A stretch of 64,000 nucleotides of DNA from the NCBI GenBank assembly GCA_964549505.1, contig CAZJVD010000003.1, positions 124,001 through 188,000 on the forward strand, given 5' to 3'. The position numbers and the translations under genes were made by a program. This stretch comes from CAZJVD01 sp964549505 (GTDB lineage Bacteria; Bdellovibrionota; UBA1018; CAZJVD01). The notes under the pieces are model-generated. The model had not been told where the DNA came from. It was given only the letters and a program-made list of their open reading frames with translations, and did no database searches. Shown here piece after piece: positions 14,674-23,479 of the stretch (position 1 is the stretch's first letter; each line of letters starts with the position of its first letter).

Positions 14674-17060
14674 CGCGACCCTTCAAGCATGTCGAGCAGA
14701 AAGCGTATCAAGAACTTCTTCTGCACTGGGGAACGCTTCTCGCCAAACTCGACCACCACTTTGAGCCCACTGCCAGAACCTTCTTCGGCCGTAATTGTGC
14801 CGATGCCATACGATGGATGATTCACGCGATAACCCACCCACGTAGTTTTCACATCGACGTCAAGAGTGGTCGTACGTGTGGGTGTCCGCGCTTCCGTACT
14901 CGTGTTGAGCGACTTCTCACCGCTACCCGAAAAACGTGACGTCCCAAAAGCATTCGTACGCCAGCCCGACTGCGCCGACGTCGCACCTTTGACCTCCGTC
15001 AGATCCACTGCGAATTCACTTAGAAAACGTGATGCCGTTTGCATCATCGGTTCGCCCCGAATCCGGCGCATCTGTGCGTGGCTGACCATGAGCTTGGTGC
15101 GCGCGCGCGTGAAACCGACATAACAGAGCCGACGTTCTTCTTCGATTTCGCTTGGATCGGGCTTTTCCCAGGGTTGCGTCGATGGGAGCAAGCCTTCCTC
15201 AAGACCAACGACGGCCACGACATCAAATTCAAGACCTTTGGCTGCATGCAGAGTCATCATGCGCAACGAACCCGACTGCCATTCCTGATCCGTACTTGCG
15301 GCGAGAGCGATCTCTTCGAGAAAAACACCCAAATGCTGCTCTTTCGGAAGACTGGGGTGGTACTCCGCAAACTCCGTAACAACGTTGTCAAACTCTTCTA
15401 AGTTTTCAACCTTACCGGCAGCCTCGAGTGTCTCTTCTTTTTTCAGATCGTTGACATAACCCGTGTCGTCCAAAATGCGATGGTAAAGCTCCGGAAGCGT
15501 GAACGATGGCGCCTGCAGCATCCAACCATCCACCATACGCACAAAAGCTGCGAGTTTCGTGCGCGCGCGATCAGGAAGGGCTGCGGCGTTCTGCGGGCGA
15601 ACGGCATCAGCTGCACCTAACACTCCGCGGATGAGTGACCAAAGATCACTATGTCCCTCGAGCGCAAGCACGCGATCCAACTCTTCGACCGTGGTCTTAC
15701 CAATTCCGCGTGTTGGAACATTGATAATCCGACGCAAACTGAGAGCATCACGCGGATTGTGCACGAGACGCATGAACGCGAGCGTGTCCTTAATCTCGGC
15801 ACGATCGTAGAATCGCAGTCCGCCAACAACTTGGTACGGAATCTTTTCACGCCGCAAGACATCTTCGAAGGGTCGGCTCTGCGCATGCGTGCGGTAAAAC
15901 AGCGCACTGTTTTCGAAACTCAAACTGCGCGTCCGAAGCTCGGAACGCAACTCTCGCACAACGCCTTCGGCCTCTTCGCGATCATCGGCAAACTGAAGAA
16001 CCGAGATCTTTGACCCGGCAGGGTTTTCAGTCCACAGCGTCTTGGGTTTTCGTTCAGAGTTGTTTTGAATGATCTGGCCGGCAGCTTCGATGATGGTTTT
16101 CGTCGAACGATAGTTCTGTTCGAGTTTGAAAATCTGCGCCGTCGGATAATCTCGCTCAAAATCCAAAATATTACGAATATCGGCACCACGCCATTTGTAG
16201 ATCGACTGGTCCTCATCCCCAACCACACATAAATTGCCGCGCCCACCGTGCTTCGGATGCACGAGCTGCGAGAGGAGGAGGTACTGAATCCGATTCGTGT
16301 CCTGATACTCGTCGACATGAACATAATGAAACTGGTTCTGAAGTGTTTTTCGAAACTCTTCGCTATCGCGAAGCAGCCGATACGTTAAACAGAGAATCTC
16401 TCCGAAATCCAAAGCATCGTGCGCGAAAAGATCGCGTTGGTACTCAGGATAGACTTCAAGTACCACGCGTTCGAACGGAGAACGTGTTTCCGGACGCGCG
16501 TCTTGAGGTTCGAGACCTTTGCACTTCGCTAAATTGATCCAGGACTGAACGCCGCGTGGCGAAAACTGTTTGTGATCGTAGTCCAAGCGTTTCAGAACCG
16601 TTTTAATCAGTGCGAGTTGGTCACTGTCATCAATGACGACAAAACTTTTCTTGAATGGTGTGAGATCGAGACGACGTCTGAGCCAACGCACACAAACCGA
16701 GTGAAACGTACCGACTTCAGGAAGACTCTGCGAAAACCGAGCTGGGTTCACGAGCTCGGACGCGAAGGATTTTTCCATGCGCGCGCGCATCTCACCGGCC
16801 GCTTTGTTCGTGAACGTCACCGCCAAGATCCGGTAGGGTTCGACGCCTTTGAGATCCACAAGTCCTGTCATGCGACTTGTGAGCATGCTTGTTTTTCCAG
16901 AGCCAGCTCCGGCTAAAACAAGAACAGCGCCCTCAGTTGCAAGCGCTGCTTGGCGTTGAGCCGGGTTGAGACGGACTAAATAAGGAACAGAATCAGCATC
17001 CGCGGCTAAAGTACCGTTGTTACGCGGAGTATTTTCAGAAACGGACATAGACGTCAGCAT
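14670..17060 (-). CDS. pcrA: UvrD/PcrA-type superfamily I DNA helicase
   Basis: This 796-residue protein has the full set of SF1A motifs: LNPAQRQAAL and GAGSGKTSMLTSR (Walker A, near residue 50), VDEYQDTNRIQYLL (motif II), FKLEQNYRST, a TLHAAKGLEFDVVAVVGLEEGLLP block and YVGFTRARTKL. The C-terminus has the PcrA/UvrD Tudor-like RNA-polymerase-binding module (WVGYRVNHPSYGIGTI to KKFLIRFL). Such 3'-5' helicases act in nucleotide excision and mismatch repair, and resolve transcription-replication conflicts. UvrD versus PcrA cannot be separated here; the symbol follows the domain layout. It lies 9 bp after the ClC gene. Confidence 0.93.
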   Translation of the reverse strand: MLTSMSVSENTPRNNGTLAADADSVPYLVRLNPAQRQAALATEGAVLVLAGAGSGKTSMLTSRMTGLVDLKGVEPYRILAVTFTNKAAGEMRARMEKSFASELVNPARFSQSLPEVGTFHSVCVRWLRRRLDLTPFKKSFVVIDDSDQLALIKTVLKRLDYDHKQFSPRGVQSWINLAKCKGLEPQDARPETRSPFERVVLEVYPEYQRDLFAHDALDFGEILCLTYRLLRDSEEFRKTLQNQFHYVHVDEYQDTNRIQYLLLSQLVHPKHGGRGNLCVVGDEDQSIYKWRGADIRNILDFERDYPTAQIFKLEQNYRSTKTIIEAAGQIIQNNSERKPKTLWTENPAGSKISVLQFADDREEAEGVVRELRSELRTRSLSFENSALFYRTHAQSRPFEDVLRREKIPYQVVGGLRFYDRAEIKDTLAFMRLVHNPRDALSLRRIINVPTRGIGKTTVEELDRVLALEGHSDLWSLIRGVLGAADAVRPQNAAALPDRARTKLAAFVRMVDGWMLQAPSFTLPELYHRILDDTGYVNDLKKEETLEAAGKVENLEEFDNVVTEFAEYHPSLPKEQHLGVFLEEIALAASTDQEWQSGSLRMMTLHAAKGLEFDVVAVVGLEEGLLPSTQPWEKPDPSEIEEERRLCYVGFTRARTKLMVSHAQMRRIRGEPMMQTASRFLSEFAVDLTEVKGATSAQSGWRTNAFGTSRFSGSGEKSLNTSTEARTPTRTTTLDVDVKTTWVGYRVNHPSYGIGTITAEEGSGSGLKVVVEFGEKRSPVQKKFLIRFLLDMLEGSR

Positions 17061-17069
17061 ACTCTCTCG

Positions 17070-18758
17070 TCAAACTTGGGGAGACAACGCTCGTTTTGCA
17101 ACTTCCTGATCGTAGGCGATGCGCACGCTATGAGCAAAGAGTAAGCCCACAAATTTTCCACCCTCATCAACAACCGGAAGCAAAGGACTGTCACCAAACT
17201 GTGTCCCTGCTAACGCCAACGTGGCATCGATGGACAGGGTCGGCAAGGGATTTGGATTAAGGAAAAGCAGGTCCTTAGCTTCAAGAACCTCGACCCGTCT
17301 CTGCCGAAAAGCACGATCGACGCTATCGGCCGTAAGAATTCCTAAGAGTTCGTCGCGCGTATTGAGAATCGTAACAAATGGATACTGCGATCGTTCGAGC
17401 ATTCCCCGAAGCGTTGTCATCGAATCGTTCTCACGCGCAACCGGAGCATCCGTCACCATGGCCTCACCCACCGTCAAACCGTCGAGAACCCCGCGCGCGC
17501 GTCCTTGATCCAGAATCAATCCCCGTGTTTCAGCATCGACTTCGGGCAGCGATCGAAAACCCATACGTCCACGAACCCAGACCGCCGCAAGTCCAGCCAT
17601 AGCGCATGGCACAGCGAGCGCCCATTGATCGGTTAACGAAGACGCGAGAATTCCGCCCGTGAGCGGCAATCCCAAGACGCCACCCCAGAGTCCGACGATC
17701 GTAAACATCATCGTCATTTCGGCACTCGTGTGCCAAGCAGCCGGGAAGAGTGAACCCATTCCGTAACCCAAAAGAGCTCCCACTCCCACGATCCAGGAAA
17801 AAACTCCCGAGGTTCCGAAAACCGAAAGCCAGAGCGTACCCAGTAAAAGCGTCCAGAAACTCGTGAGCCAAAGCTGGGCGGCGGCGTCGGGAGATCGCTG
17901 CACAGAATTCACCGTCAGCTGCAACCACTCGTAGGCCTTCTCAGCACGGAAATGATGAGGTTCGAAAGCAAACGCGAGCAAGAGAAGACCGAGCACTGAG
18001 GCCGCAATTCCAAACCAGCCTCGAAACGCAAGCGTCTCAAGAAAGACCTCTCGCCCCCTGCGAATCACTAACAGAATTCCCGATGCGAAAACTCCAACGA
18101 CCAAGCCCACGGTGACCGCGACCAACCAGAGGCGCAGGTCTTCGATCTGCGGACTCGAAATCATACGACTCAAACCCCAAAACCGCCCTGATCCCAAGAG
18201 ATCGAAGTGTTCAAGCCACCAACGACAGACAAAGTCCGATACAAAGGCGCTCAGTATGGGAGCCAAGGCTTGCCCACCTAGACGATATTCCACGGGTGCG
18301 ACGATCCCAACCCACGGAGCATGAAACGTCGCACTGAGTGCCGCCGACAACACACAAGCCGCATCGGTTCGGCGCTGATGATCGTACCAACGCGCACCGG
18401 GACTTCGTCGACGCATCGCTACCGCTTGACCACCTTCGATCGCCCAGCCCTCAGGGCCCGTCACACCTGTGACCCACGAAAGACAGGCCGACAAGATCGC
18501 TTGCAGCGACCAACGTCGCACGGAATCGCTCCCCGGAGGTTTGTGAACGTGCAAGAACAGATCGCCGATCCCGAGGTAACGACCTTTTCCGTCCCAAAGA
18601 ACGAGACCGATTCCCGCAAGAACAAGAATGATCATCCACACACCGAGTGAACCGAAGCGTGGCACACGCTCCACAATCAAATGGTGAAGACCAACGGCTA
18701 AGCCAATCCCGACACCTAAGAGCACTGCTCGCAACTGAGCGCGCACGGCGGTTGGCAT
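17070..18758 (-). CDS. ClC-family chloride channel/antiporter with CBS pair
   Basis: This 562-residue protein has ~10 hydrophobic segments followed by two CBS domains (about residues 430-555, beginning VGEAMVTDAPVARENDSMTTLRGML). ClC landmarks are VTGPEGWAIEGGQ, corresponding to the GREGP loop with the gating glutamate, and GTSGVFSWIVGVGALLGYGMGSLFP, corresponding to the GxFxP loop. Both are diverged from the textbook motifs, so ion selectivity or coupling is uncertain. CBS modules usually bind adenine nucleotides and gate such channels. It is sandwiched between glmS and the helicase with 7-9 bp gaps, an odd partner for both. Confidence 0.87.
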   Translation of the reverse strand: MPTAVRAQLRAVLLGVGIGLAVGLHHLIVERVPRFGSLGVWMIILVLAGIGLVLWDGKGRYLGIGDLFLHVHKPPGSDSVRRWSLQAILSACLSWVTGVTGPEGWAIEGGQAVAMRRRSPGARWYDHQRRTDAACVLSAALSATFHAPWVGIVAPVEYRLGGQALAPILSAFVSDFVCRWWLEHFDLLGSGRFWGLSRMISSPQIEDLRLWLVAVTVGLVVGVFASGILLVIRRGREVFLETLAFRGWFGIAASVLGLLLLAFAFEPHHFRAEKAYEWLQLTVNSVQRSPDAAAQLWLTSFWTLLLGTLWLSVFGTSGVFSWIVGVGALLGYGMGSLFPAAWHTSAEMTMMFTIVGLWGGVLGLPLTGGILASSLTDQWALAVPCAMAGLAAVWVRGRMGFRSLPEVDAETRGLILDQGRARGVLDGLTVGEAMVTDAPVARENDSMTTLRGMLERSQYPFVTILNTRDELLGILTADSVDRAFRQRRVEVLEAKDLLFLNPNPLPTLSIDATLALAGTQFGDSPLLPVVDEGGKFVGLLFAHSVRIAYDQEVAKRALSPQV

Positions 18759-18765
18759 GGTTGAC

Positions 18766-20658
18766 CTATTCGACCGTCACACTTTTTGCGAGATTGCGCG
18801 GTTGATCGACGTCGGTGCCACTGAGAACAGCCAGTTCGTAAGCGAGAAGCTGCACAACCGGCGCCAAGAAAAACGGATACAGGCTTTCATCAAACCCATC
18901 GGCAACACCGCCGGCTGTCGTCACCAGATCAACGCCAGGAAGCGCAAGAAACTCATCGGAAAGCGCTCGTAACTCGCTATCACTTGAAAACCCAACACTC
19001 ATCACACGTGCACCACGTGCTTTGACCTCTTGCAGATTCGAAAGTGTTTTCTCGCGCCACCGATCACGTGGACAAAGGACGACAACCGTCATCGAAGGGT
19101 CGAGCATCGCGATAGGCCCGTGCTTGAGTTCGCCACCGGCATAACCCTCAGCATGAACGTAAGCGATTTCTTTCAGCTTCAGCGCGCCCTCAAGTGCGAT
19201 CGGAAAAGACGTTCCACGTCCAATAAAGAAAAAGCCTTTCGAACCGTGAAGTTTCCGCGCGACTCGGCGAACTTCCTTTGGCCAAACATGATCGCTCTTG
19301 AGAAACGGATCGAGGGCATGCGGCACTTTTAAGAATCCGTCAAAGAGCGTTTTCACACGAACTCTGAGATCGGGATTCTCATGAGCGAGCCCCAAGTATC
19401 CGGCCCACATAAAAAGTGTCAGCATTTGCGCCGTAAATGTTTTCGTCGCCGCAACACCGACCTCAGGACCTGCCGATGTGAAAAACACCGCGTCGCACTC
19501 ACGTGCGAGCGTCGAACCACGAACGTTGGTGATCGCAAGCGTCGCGATCCCGCGCGAGCGCATCTCGCGCACAACGGACAACGTATCGGCGGTTTCACCT
19601 GATTGCGAGATCGCCACCACGTAAGTGCCCGGACCAAAAACTTTATCCCTGTAGCGGTACTCGCTGGCGAGTTCGACATCGACACCGATTCCGGCCCATC
19701 GCTCGATCCAATACTTTCCTAAAAGTGCCGCGTGCCACGAAGTGCCACAAGCAACGAGAACCAACCGCTTTGCGTTTCGGAGCATCGTCACGCCCGGCTG
19801 ATCGGCCATCGGAAACGGTCCCAAGCCTTTTCGATCAAGCGTACTATTGAGCGTGTCGACCCAAGCAGAAGGCTGCTCGAAAATCTCTTTGAGCATGTAG
19901 TGAGGATAGCCCTGCTTATCAAGCTTATCGACTGTCCAATCGATGTGTACCGACGGTCGAGTCACCGACACCCCGGTATCGATCCGCGAGATGCGAAGAC
20001 CCTCGCGACTCGCACTCACGAGATCACCGGTTTCCAAGAACGTGACGTCGCTTGTGTAGTCGATAATCGCTTGCGAATCGGACGCGATCACGCTGCCGAA
20101 GTTTTTTCCATGCGCGACCACCAAAGGCGAACCTTGACGAAGACCAATCATAGTCCCAGGTTGCTTTTCCGAAAAGACAACGACGCTACAGGACCCCTCG
20201 ATCTTTTGAAAACAACGCCGAGCGGCCTCTTCTAAGGAAGCGCCACGATCCATCTCCATCAAAATCAAGAAACCAATCAGTTCGCTATCCGTCTCGGACT
20301 GCGGACGATGTCCCGCGGCCACGATCTCGTCGCGAATCTCTTGATTGTTCTCGACGATTCCGTTGTGAACAATGACCACATGACCTGTCTTGTGAGGGTG
20401 TGCGTTCTGCGTTGTGGGTTTTCCGTGCGTTGCCCAGCGAGTGTGTCCGACACCAAAATGAGCTTCAGGAAAGCGTTCAGTTTCGAGCATGCGTTCGACG
20501 TGAGAAAGCTTGCCTTCGGATTTTCTAAGATGAACGCCGCGCGAATCGACCATCGCAACACCGGCCGAATCATAGCCCCGGTACTCGAGCCGTTTCAGAC
20601 CCTTGATAAGAACGTCGCCGACACTTAAAGGTCCAACGTATCCGATGATCCCGCACAT
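18766..20658 (-). CDS. glmS: Glutamine-fructose-6-phosphate aminotransferase
   Basis: GlmS makes glucosamine-6-phosphate, the first committed step to UDP-GlcNAc for peptidoglycan and lipopolysaccharide. The 630-residue product starts MCGIIGYVG with the catalytic Cys after Met, and has GVGHTRWATHGKP and HNGIVENNQEIRDEI in the Ntn glutaminase domain. Two SIS domains follow (VACGTSWHAALLGKYWIER, AISQSGETADTL, and EGYAGGELKHGPIAM). The C-terminus DQPRNLAKSVTVE is diagnostic. It overlaps glmU by 34 bp, coupling two steps of the same pathway. I see no glmS ribozyme upstream. Confidence 0.97.
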   Translation of the reverse strand: MCGIIGYVGPLSVGDVLIKGLKRLEYRGYDSAGVAMVDSRGVHLRKSEGKLSHVERMLETERFPEAHFGVGHTRWATHGKPTTQNAHPHKTGHVVIVHNGIVENNQEIRDEIVAAGHRPQSETDSELIGFLILMEMDRGASLEEAARRCFQKIEGSCSVVVFSEKQPGTMIGLRQGSPLVVAHGKNFGSVIASDSQAIIDYTSDVTFLETGDLVSASREGLRISRIDTGVSVTRPSVHIDWTVDKLDKQGYPHYMLKEIFEQPSAWVDTLNSTLDRKGLGPFPMADQPGVTMLRNAKRLVLVACGTSWHAALLGKYWIERWAGIGVDVELASEYRYRDKVFGPGTYVVAISQSGETADTLSVVREMRSRGIATLAITNVRGSTLARECDAVFFTSAGPEVGVAATKTFTAQMLTLFMWAGYLGLAHENPDLRVRVKTLFDGFLKVPHALDPFLKSDHVWPKEVRRVARKLHGSKGFFFIGRGTSFPIALEGALKLKEIAYVHAEGYAGGELKHGPIAMLDPSMTVVVLCPRDRWREKTLSNLQEVKARGARVMSVGFSSDSELRALSDEFLALPGVDLVTTAGGVADGFDESLYPFFLAPVVQLLAYELAVLSGTDVDQPRNLAKSVTVE

Positions 20659-22160
20659 GTGGCGTTCTCTCCTGAATTTTGATCTGCGCCTTGACTTGAA
20701 ACGAGTGCCTCGTTCTTGCGTCCGAGCAAACGATCCGCAAGGCCTTCTTTATTGACCTGCCGACTGCGCGCGATCGCTAGCGCACCTTCTGGAACATCGG
20801 CCGTCAGCGTCGATCCCGACGCGATGTAAGCACCGCGACGGATCCGAATCGGCGCAATGGCCTGACAATCACTACCCATGAAGACGTCGTCTTCGATGAC
20901 TGTCTTATGTTTGCGTTTTCCATCGCGCTCACGACCGTCGAAGTTACACGTCACAAACCCACAACCAATGTTCACGCGCTCACCGACTTCAGCGTCACCC
21001 ACGTAGGACAGGTGCGCGATCGACGTTGAGCGACCAATGCGCGATTGTTTGAGTTCGACAAAGTTTCCGATTTTACAGTCTTCGGCCACCTCAGAACCCG
21101 GGCGCAAGTGCGCGTACGGACCAACCTTGGAACGCGCGCCGATCGTACTGAGTTCGGCAACCGTACCGGGCTTGATCTCGACAGCCTCACCGACAAGAAC
21201 GTTTTTGAGAATCGAATGTGCGCCGATGACCGAACGACTTCCGATTTTCGTTTTACCGCTGATTTGAACACCAGGCGCAATCTCAACATCCGGCGCGAGC
21301 TCGACCTGGAACGAAACCCAAGCCGAGTCTGGAGCTAAGAATCGAACGCCTTTTTCGGCCCAGTTGCGAACACAGGTGCTGTTCAAAATTCGTGTCGCGT
21401 CGGCGAGTTCCACCGGAGTGTTCACGCCCACCAGCTCATGCGCGTTCGGCCATTTGAGCGTGTCCATTTTCAAACGCCGGCGTGCGGAAAAGCCGATGAG
21501 ATCGGTGAGATAAAATTCTTTCTGCGCGTTCCGATTGTTGATGGCCTGAAGGCCCGAAGCCAAGAAAGCGGAGTCAAAAAGATACATCGACGTCGCGACT
21601 TCTTTGACTTCGCGCTCTTTCGCACTCGCGTCGGCGTGCTCGACTATTTTTAAAACCGGTCCCGTTCTTCCACGACGAATGACGCGCCCATAGCCGGTTG
21701 GATCCAGCTGGTCACAGCTCACAAAACGTAGCGAGAATCCCTTCGCGAGCGGTTCCGCAAGCTCACGCAACAACGTCGACGACACCAACGGTGTATCGCC
21801 GGGCAGCACCACCACAGGGCGGCGCTCTTTTTTTACGGTTTCGCCCCAGGGACTTTGCATCGCACAGCGAACGGCATCACCTGTTCCGAGCTGTGCCGGT
21901 TGCTCGACAAACGAGATCTGAAGCTTTGAAAAAACTGCTTCGTTCTTCACGGCATCGATCACTTGATCTTTTCCGTGGCCGACAACGATCGCGACTTCGG
22001 CGGTTTCGTCGAACCGACGAACCGCTTCCAAGATAAACGAGATCAGTGGCCATTCGTTAAGCGGGATGAGTACTTTCGGCAGCTGGCATTTCATCCGGGT
22101 GCCTCGGCCGGCGGCCAAAATCACAAAGGCAGGTTTTCGAGGACTTTTAACCGGAGGCAT
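20625..22160 (-). CDS. glmU: Bifunctional GlmU: GlcN-1-P acetyltransferase / GlcNAc-1-P uridyltransferase
   Basis: GlmU completes UDP-GlcNAc synthesis. The N-terminal uridyltransferase has VILAAGRGTRMKCQLPKVLIPL (residues ~12-33), QLGTGDAVRCAM and VVLPGDTPLV. The C-terminal half is a left-handed beta-helix of hexapeptide repeats (KTKIGSRSVIGAHSILKNVLVGE and so on), with FVELKQSRIG and SYVGDAEVG carrying acetyltransferase residues. The protein is 511 residues, longer than the usual ~455. The surplus is mostly a polar C-terminal tail encoded in the glmS overlap. It is the first gene of the long minus-strand run down to the AsmA-like gene. Confidence 0.96.
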   Translation of the reverse strand: MPPVKSPRKPAFVILAAGRGTRMKCQLPKVLIPLNEWPLISFILEAVRRFDETAEVAIVVGHGKDQVIDAVKNEAVFSKLQISFVEQPAQLGTGDAVRCAMQSPWGETVKKERRPVVVLPGDTPLVSSTLLRELAEPLAKGFSLRFVSCDQLDPTGYGRVIRRGRTGPVLKIVEHADASAKEREVKEVATSMYLFDSAFLASGLQAINNRNAQKEFYLTDLIGFSARRRLKMDTLKWPNAHELVGVNTPVELADATRILNSTCVRNWAEKGVRFLAPDSAWVSFQVELAPDVEIAPGVQISGKTKIGSRSVIGAHSILKNVLVGEAVEIKPGTVAELSTIGARSKVGPYAHLRPGSEVAEDCKIGNFVELKQSRIGRSTSIAHLSYVGDAEVGERVNIGCGFVTCNFDGRERDGKRKHKTVIEDDVFMGSDCQAIAPIRIRRGAYIASGSTLTADVPEGALAIARSRQVNKEGLADRLLGRKNEALVSSQGADQNSGENATCAGSSDTLDL

Positions 22161-22214
22161 CGTCTTAAGTGGTTAGTTTACCCGTGCAGATTCGTCAAGG
22201 ATGTTGAGCCCCAG

Positions 22215-22349
22215 TCAACCCTCCAACCCCGTGATCTTGACGAGAATTCGCCTTTCGCGACCACCATCAAACTCAGCATAGAAAACCCGCTGCCAGGTTC
22301 CGATATCGAGCTGACCCTTCGTGATTGGGAGAGGTCCATTCGATGCGCT
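22215..22349 (-). pseudogene. Remnant of a YjbQ/UPF0047 family gene (C-terminal end)
   Basis: The last ~44 codons of a minus-strand frame read GPLPITKGQLDIGTWQRVFY, then AEFDGGRERRILVKITG. This is the characteristic C-terminus of YjbQ-type proteins (pattern: Pro-Ile, Gly-x-Leu, Gly-Thr-Trp-Gln, Glu-Phe-Asp, Arg-Arg). Nothing upstream in any frame resembles the rest of the ~130-residue family, including its His-rich centre. The fragment is therefore a decayed or truncated gene end just upstream of glmU. AT-rich sequence begins about 100 bp away, possibly marking a deletion or insertion boundary. Confidence 0.6.
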
Positions 22350-22439
22350 GAAAGCCGGGACAGTCGTGCGCAGCGAGCAGCCAGTTTGGTTTTGACATAC
22401 AAAGCACCGTACACCATGGGTCGCTCTCCATGTCAGGTC

Positions 22440-22467
22440 TTGACAGCAATAACCGACTAGATAAAAC
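22440..22467 (+). promoter_or_regulatory. Candidate sigma-70 promoter upstream of the TIGR02147-type gene
   Basis: A perfect TTGACA hexamer is followed after 16 bases by TAAAAC. It would give a leader of about 150 bases that contains two perfect palindromes before the regulator gene. An alternative start further down in the AT-rich stretch cannot be excluded. Confidence 0.4.
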
Positions 22468-22515
22468 AAATACTGCCAATCAAATCATGTTAACGAATTA
22501 GCTATTATCTATTTG

Positions 22516-22539
22516 ATATTAAATGATTTTATTTAATAT
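22516..22539. promoter_or_regulatory. AT-rich inverted repeat
   Basis: ATATTAAAT and ATTTAATAT form perfect 9-bp arms around a 6-base centre, inside a ~100-bp AT-rich island that contrasts with the surrounding composition. It lies ~85 bp before the regulator start. It may be a second operator or a promoter-region structure. Confidence 0.45.
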
Positions 22540-22549
22540 TCTCCATTAC

Positions 22550-22569
22550 GTGTTTACAGATGTAAACAC
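22550..22569. promoter_or_regulatory. Perfect operator-like palindrome
   Basis: GTGTTTACAGATGTAAACAC is a 20-base palindrome with 9-bp perfect arms and a 2-base centre, the shape expected for a homodimeric helix-turn-helix repressor. It lies 54 bp upstream of the TIGR02147-type regulator gene, making autoregulation the simplest reading. Confidence 0.55.
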
Positions 22570-22623
22570 AAACACGATCGTCGCCCTTGTCTTTAACACA
22601 ACATATCAGTATTACGTCGTTCT

Positions 22624-23472
22624 GTGTCAAAGACGAATACGAACTCACCCGATCTACTCACAACAGAAACGCCAGCGGAGTTTCTGAGTTTAGCGTTGAA
22701 AGAACGCAAATCACTCTCGCTACGCGCGCTCGCGAAACGTGCAGGGTTCACATCACCTACGTTGCTCAGCCTCATCATCAGTGGAAAACGCAAACTCACG
22801 CCGTCCGTCGCACGTCGCATCGCTCAAGCGCTCGGTCTCCAAGCCGTACTGAAAACCTATCTTGTGGCACTCGCGGGAGAGCAGACAGCGACGACCATTG
22901 GCGAAAGCAGCGCCTGTCGAGAAAAGATCTTACAGGCACGCGCACTCCAGCCTCAGGGAAAACTAAAACTGTCGCAGTACCGCTTCATGGGCGTTTGGTA
23001 CTACCCCGTTTTGTATGTCCTGATCGGACTTGATGACTTTCAAGAAAACGAGGTCGCGCTCGCTGGCCGCATCGGTCGCGGAGTAAAACCAGACGACATA
23101 CGGACCGCCCTCAGCCAACTCTTGGATCTTGGGCTTGTACACCGCGATCCAGACGGAAAACTGAGGCAGGTTCACGGTCCGGTTTCAACCACCGACGATA
23201 TCCCATCACAGTCCGTCGATGCCTATCACGACAAAATGTTGCGGTTCGCGCACCAGAGTCTCGCTCTTCCAAAGAATGAACGCGAGATCAGTGGATTAAC
23301 GATCTCGATCCCCACGGCCGAGCTTCCGCGGGTGAAAGAAAAGTTTCGCGAATTTCGTCGAAGCCTGAACGAAGAATTGTCGCGATTTGATCAAGCCGAA
23401 AATGTTTATCAAGTTCAACTTGCTCTTTTTCCACTGATTAAACCGAAGGAAATTTCTGAAACAACAAAATGA
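22624..23472 (+). CDS. TIGR02147-family (DUF4423-like) transcriptional regulator
   Basis: This 282-residue protein has an N-terminal helix-turn-helix (SLRALAKRAGFTSPTLLSLIISGKRKLT, residues ~32-60). A C-terminal domain follows with FMGVWYYPVLYVLIGL, the W-Y/I-type motif typical of the TIGR02147 family known from Fibrobacter and Bdellovibrio relatives. The start is GTG, with no strong ribosome-binding site; a further ATG is not available before the HTH. The next gene, an exported protein, starts 8 bp after its stop, so the pair is probably one unit with the exported protein as regulatory or functional partner. Two palindromes upstream are candidate operators. Target and signal are unknown. Confidence 0.78.
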   Translation: MSKTNTNSPDLLTTETPAEFLSLALKERKSLSLRALAKRAGFTSPTLLSLIISGKRKLTPSVARRIAQALGLQAVLKTYLVALAGEQTATTIGESSACREKILQARALQPQGKLKLSQYRFMGVWYYPVLYVLIGLDDFQENEVALAGRIGRGVKPDDIRTALSQLLDLGLVHRDPDGKLRQVHGPVSTTDDIPSQSVDAYHDKMLRFAHQSLALPKNEREISGLTISIPTAELPRVKEKFREFRRSLNEELSRFDQAENVYQVQLALFPLIKPKEISETTK

Positions 23473-23479
23473 GGCTCGC

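Noticed and set aside
18766..22160. glmS ribozyme or riboswitch upstream of glmS
   Set aside because: glmS overlaps glmU by 34 bp, leaving no room for a leader; the sequence shows no ribozyme pattern.
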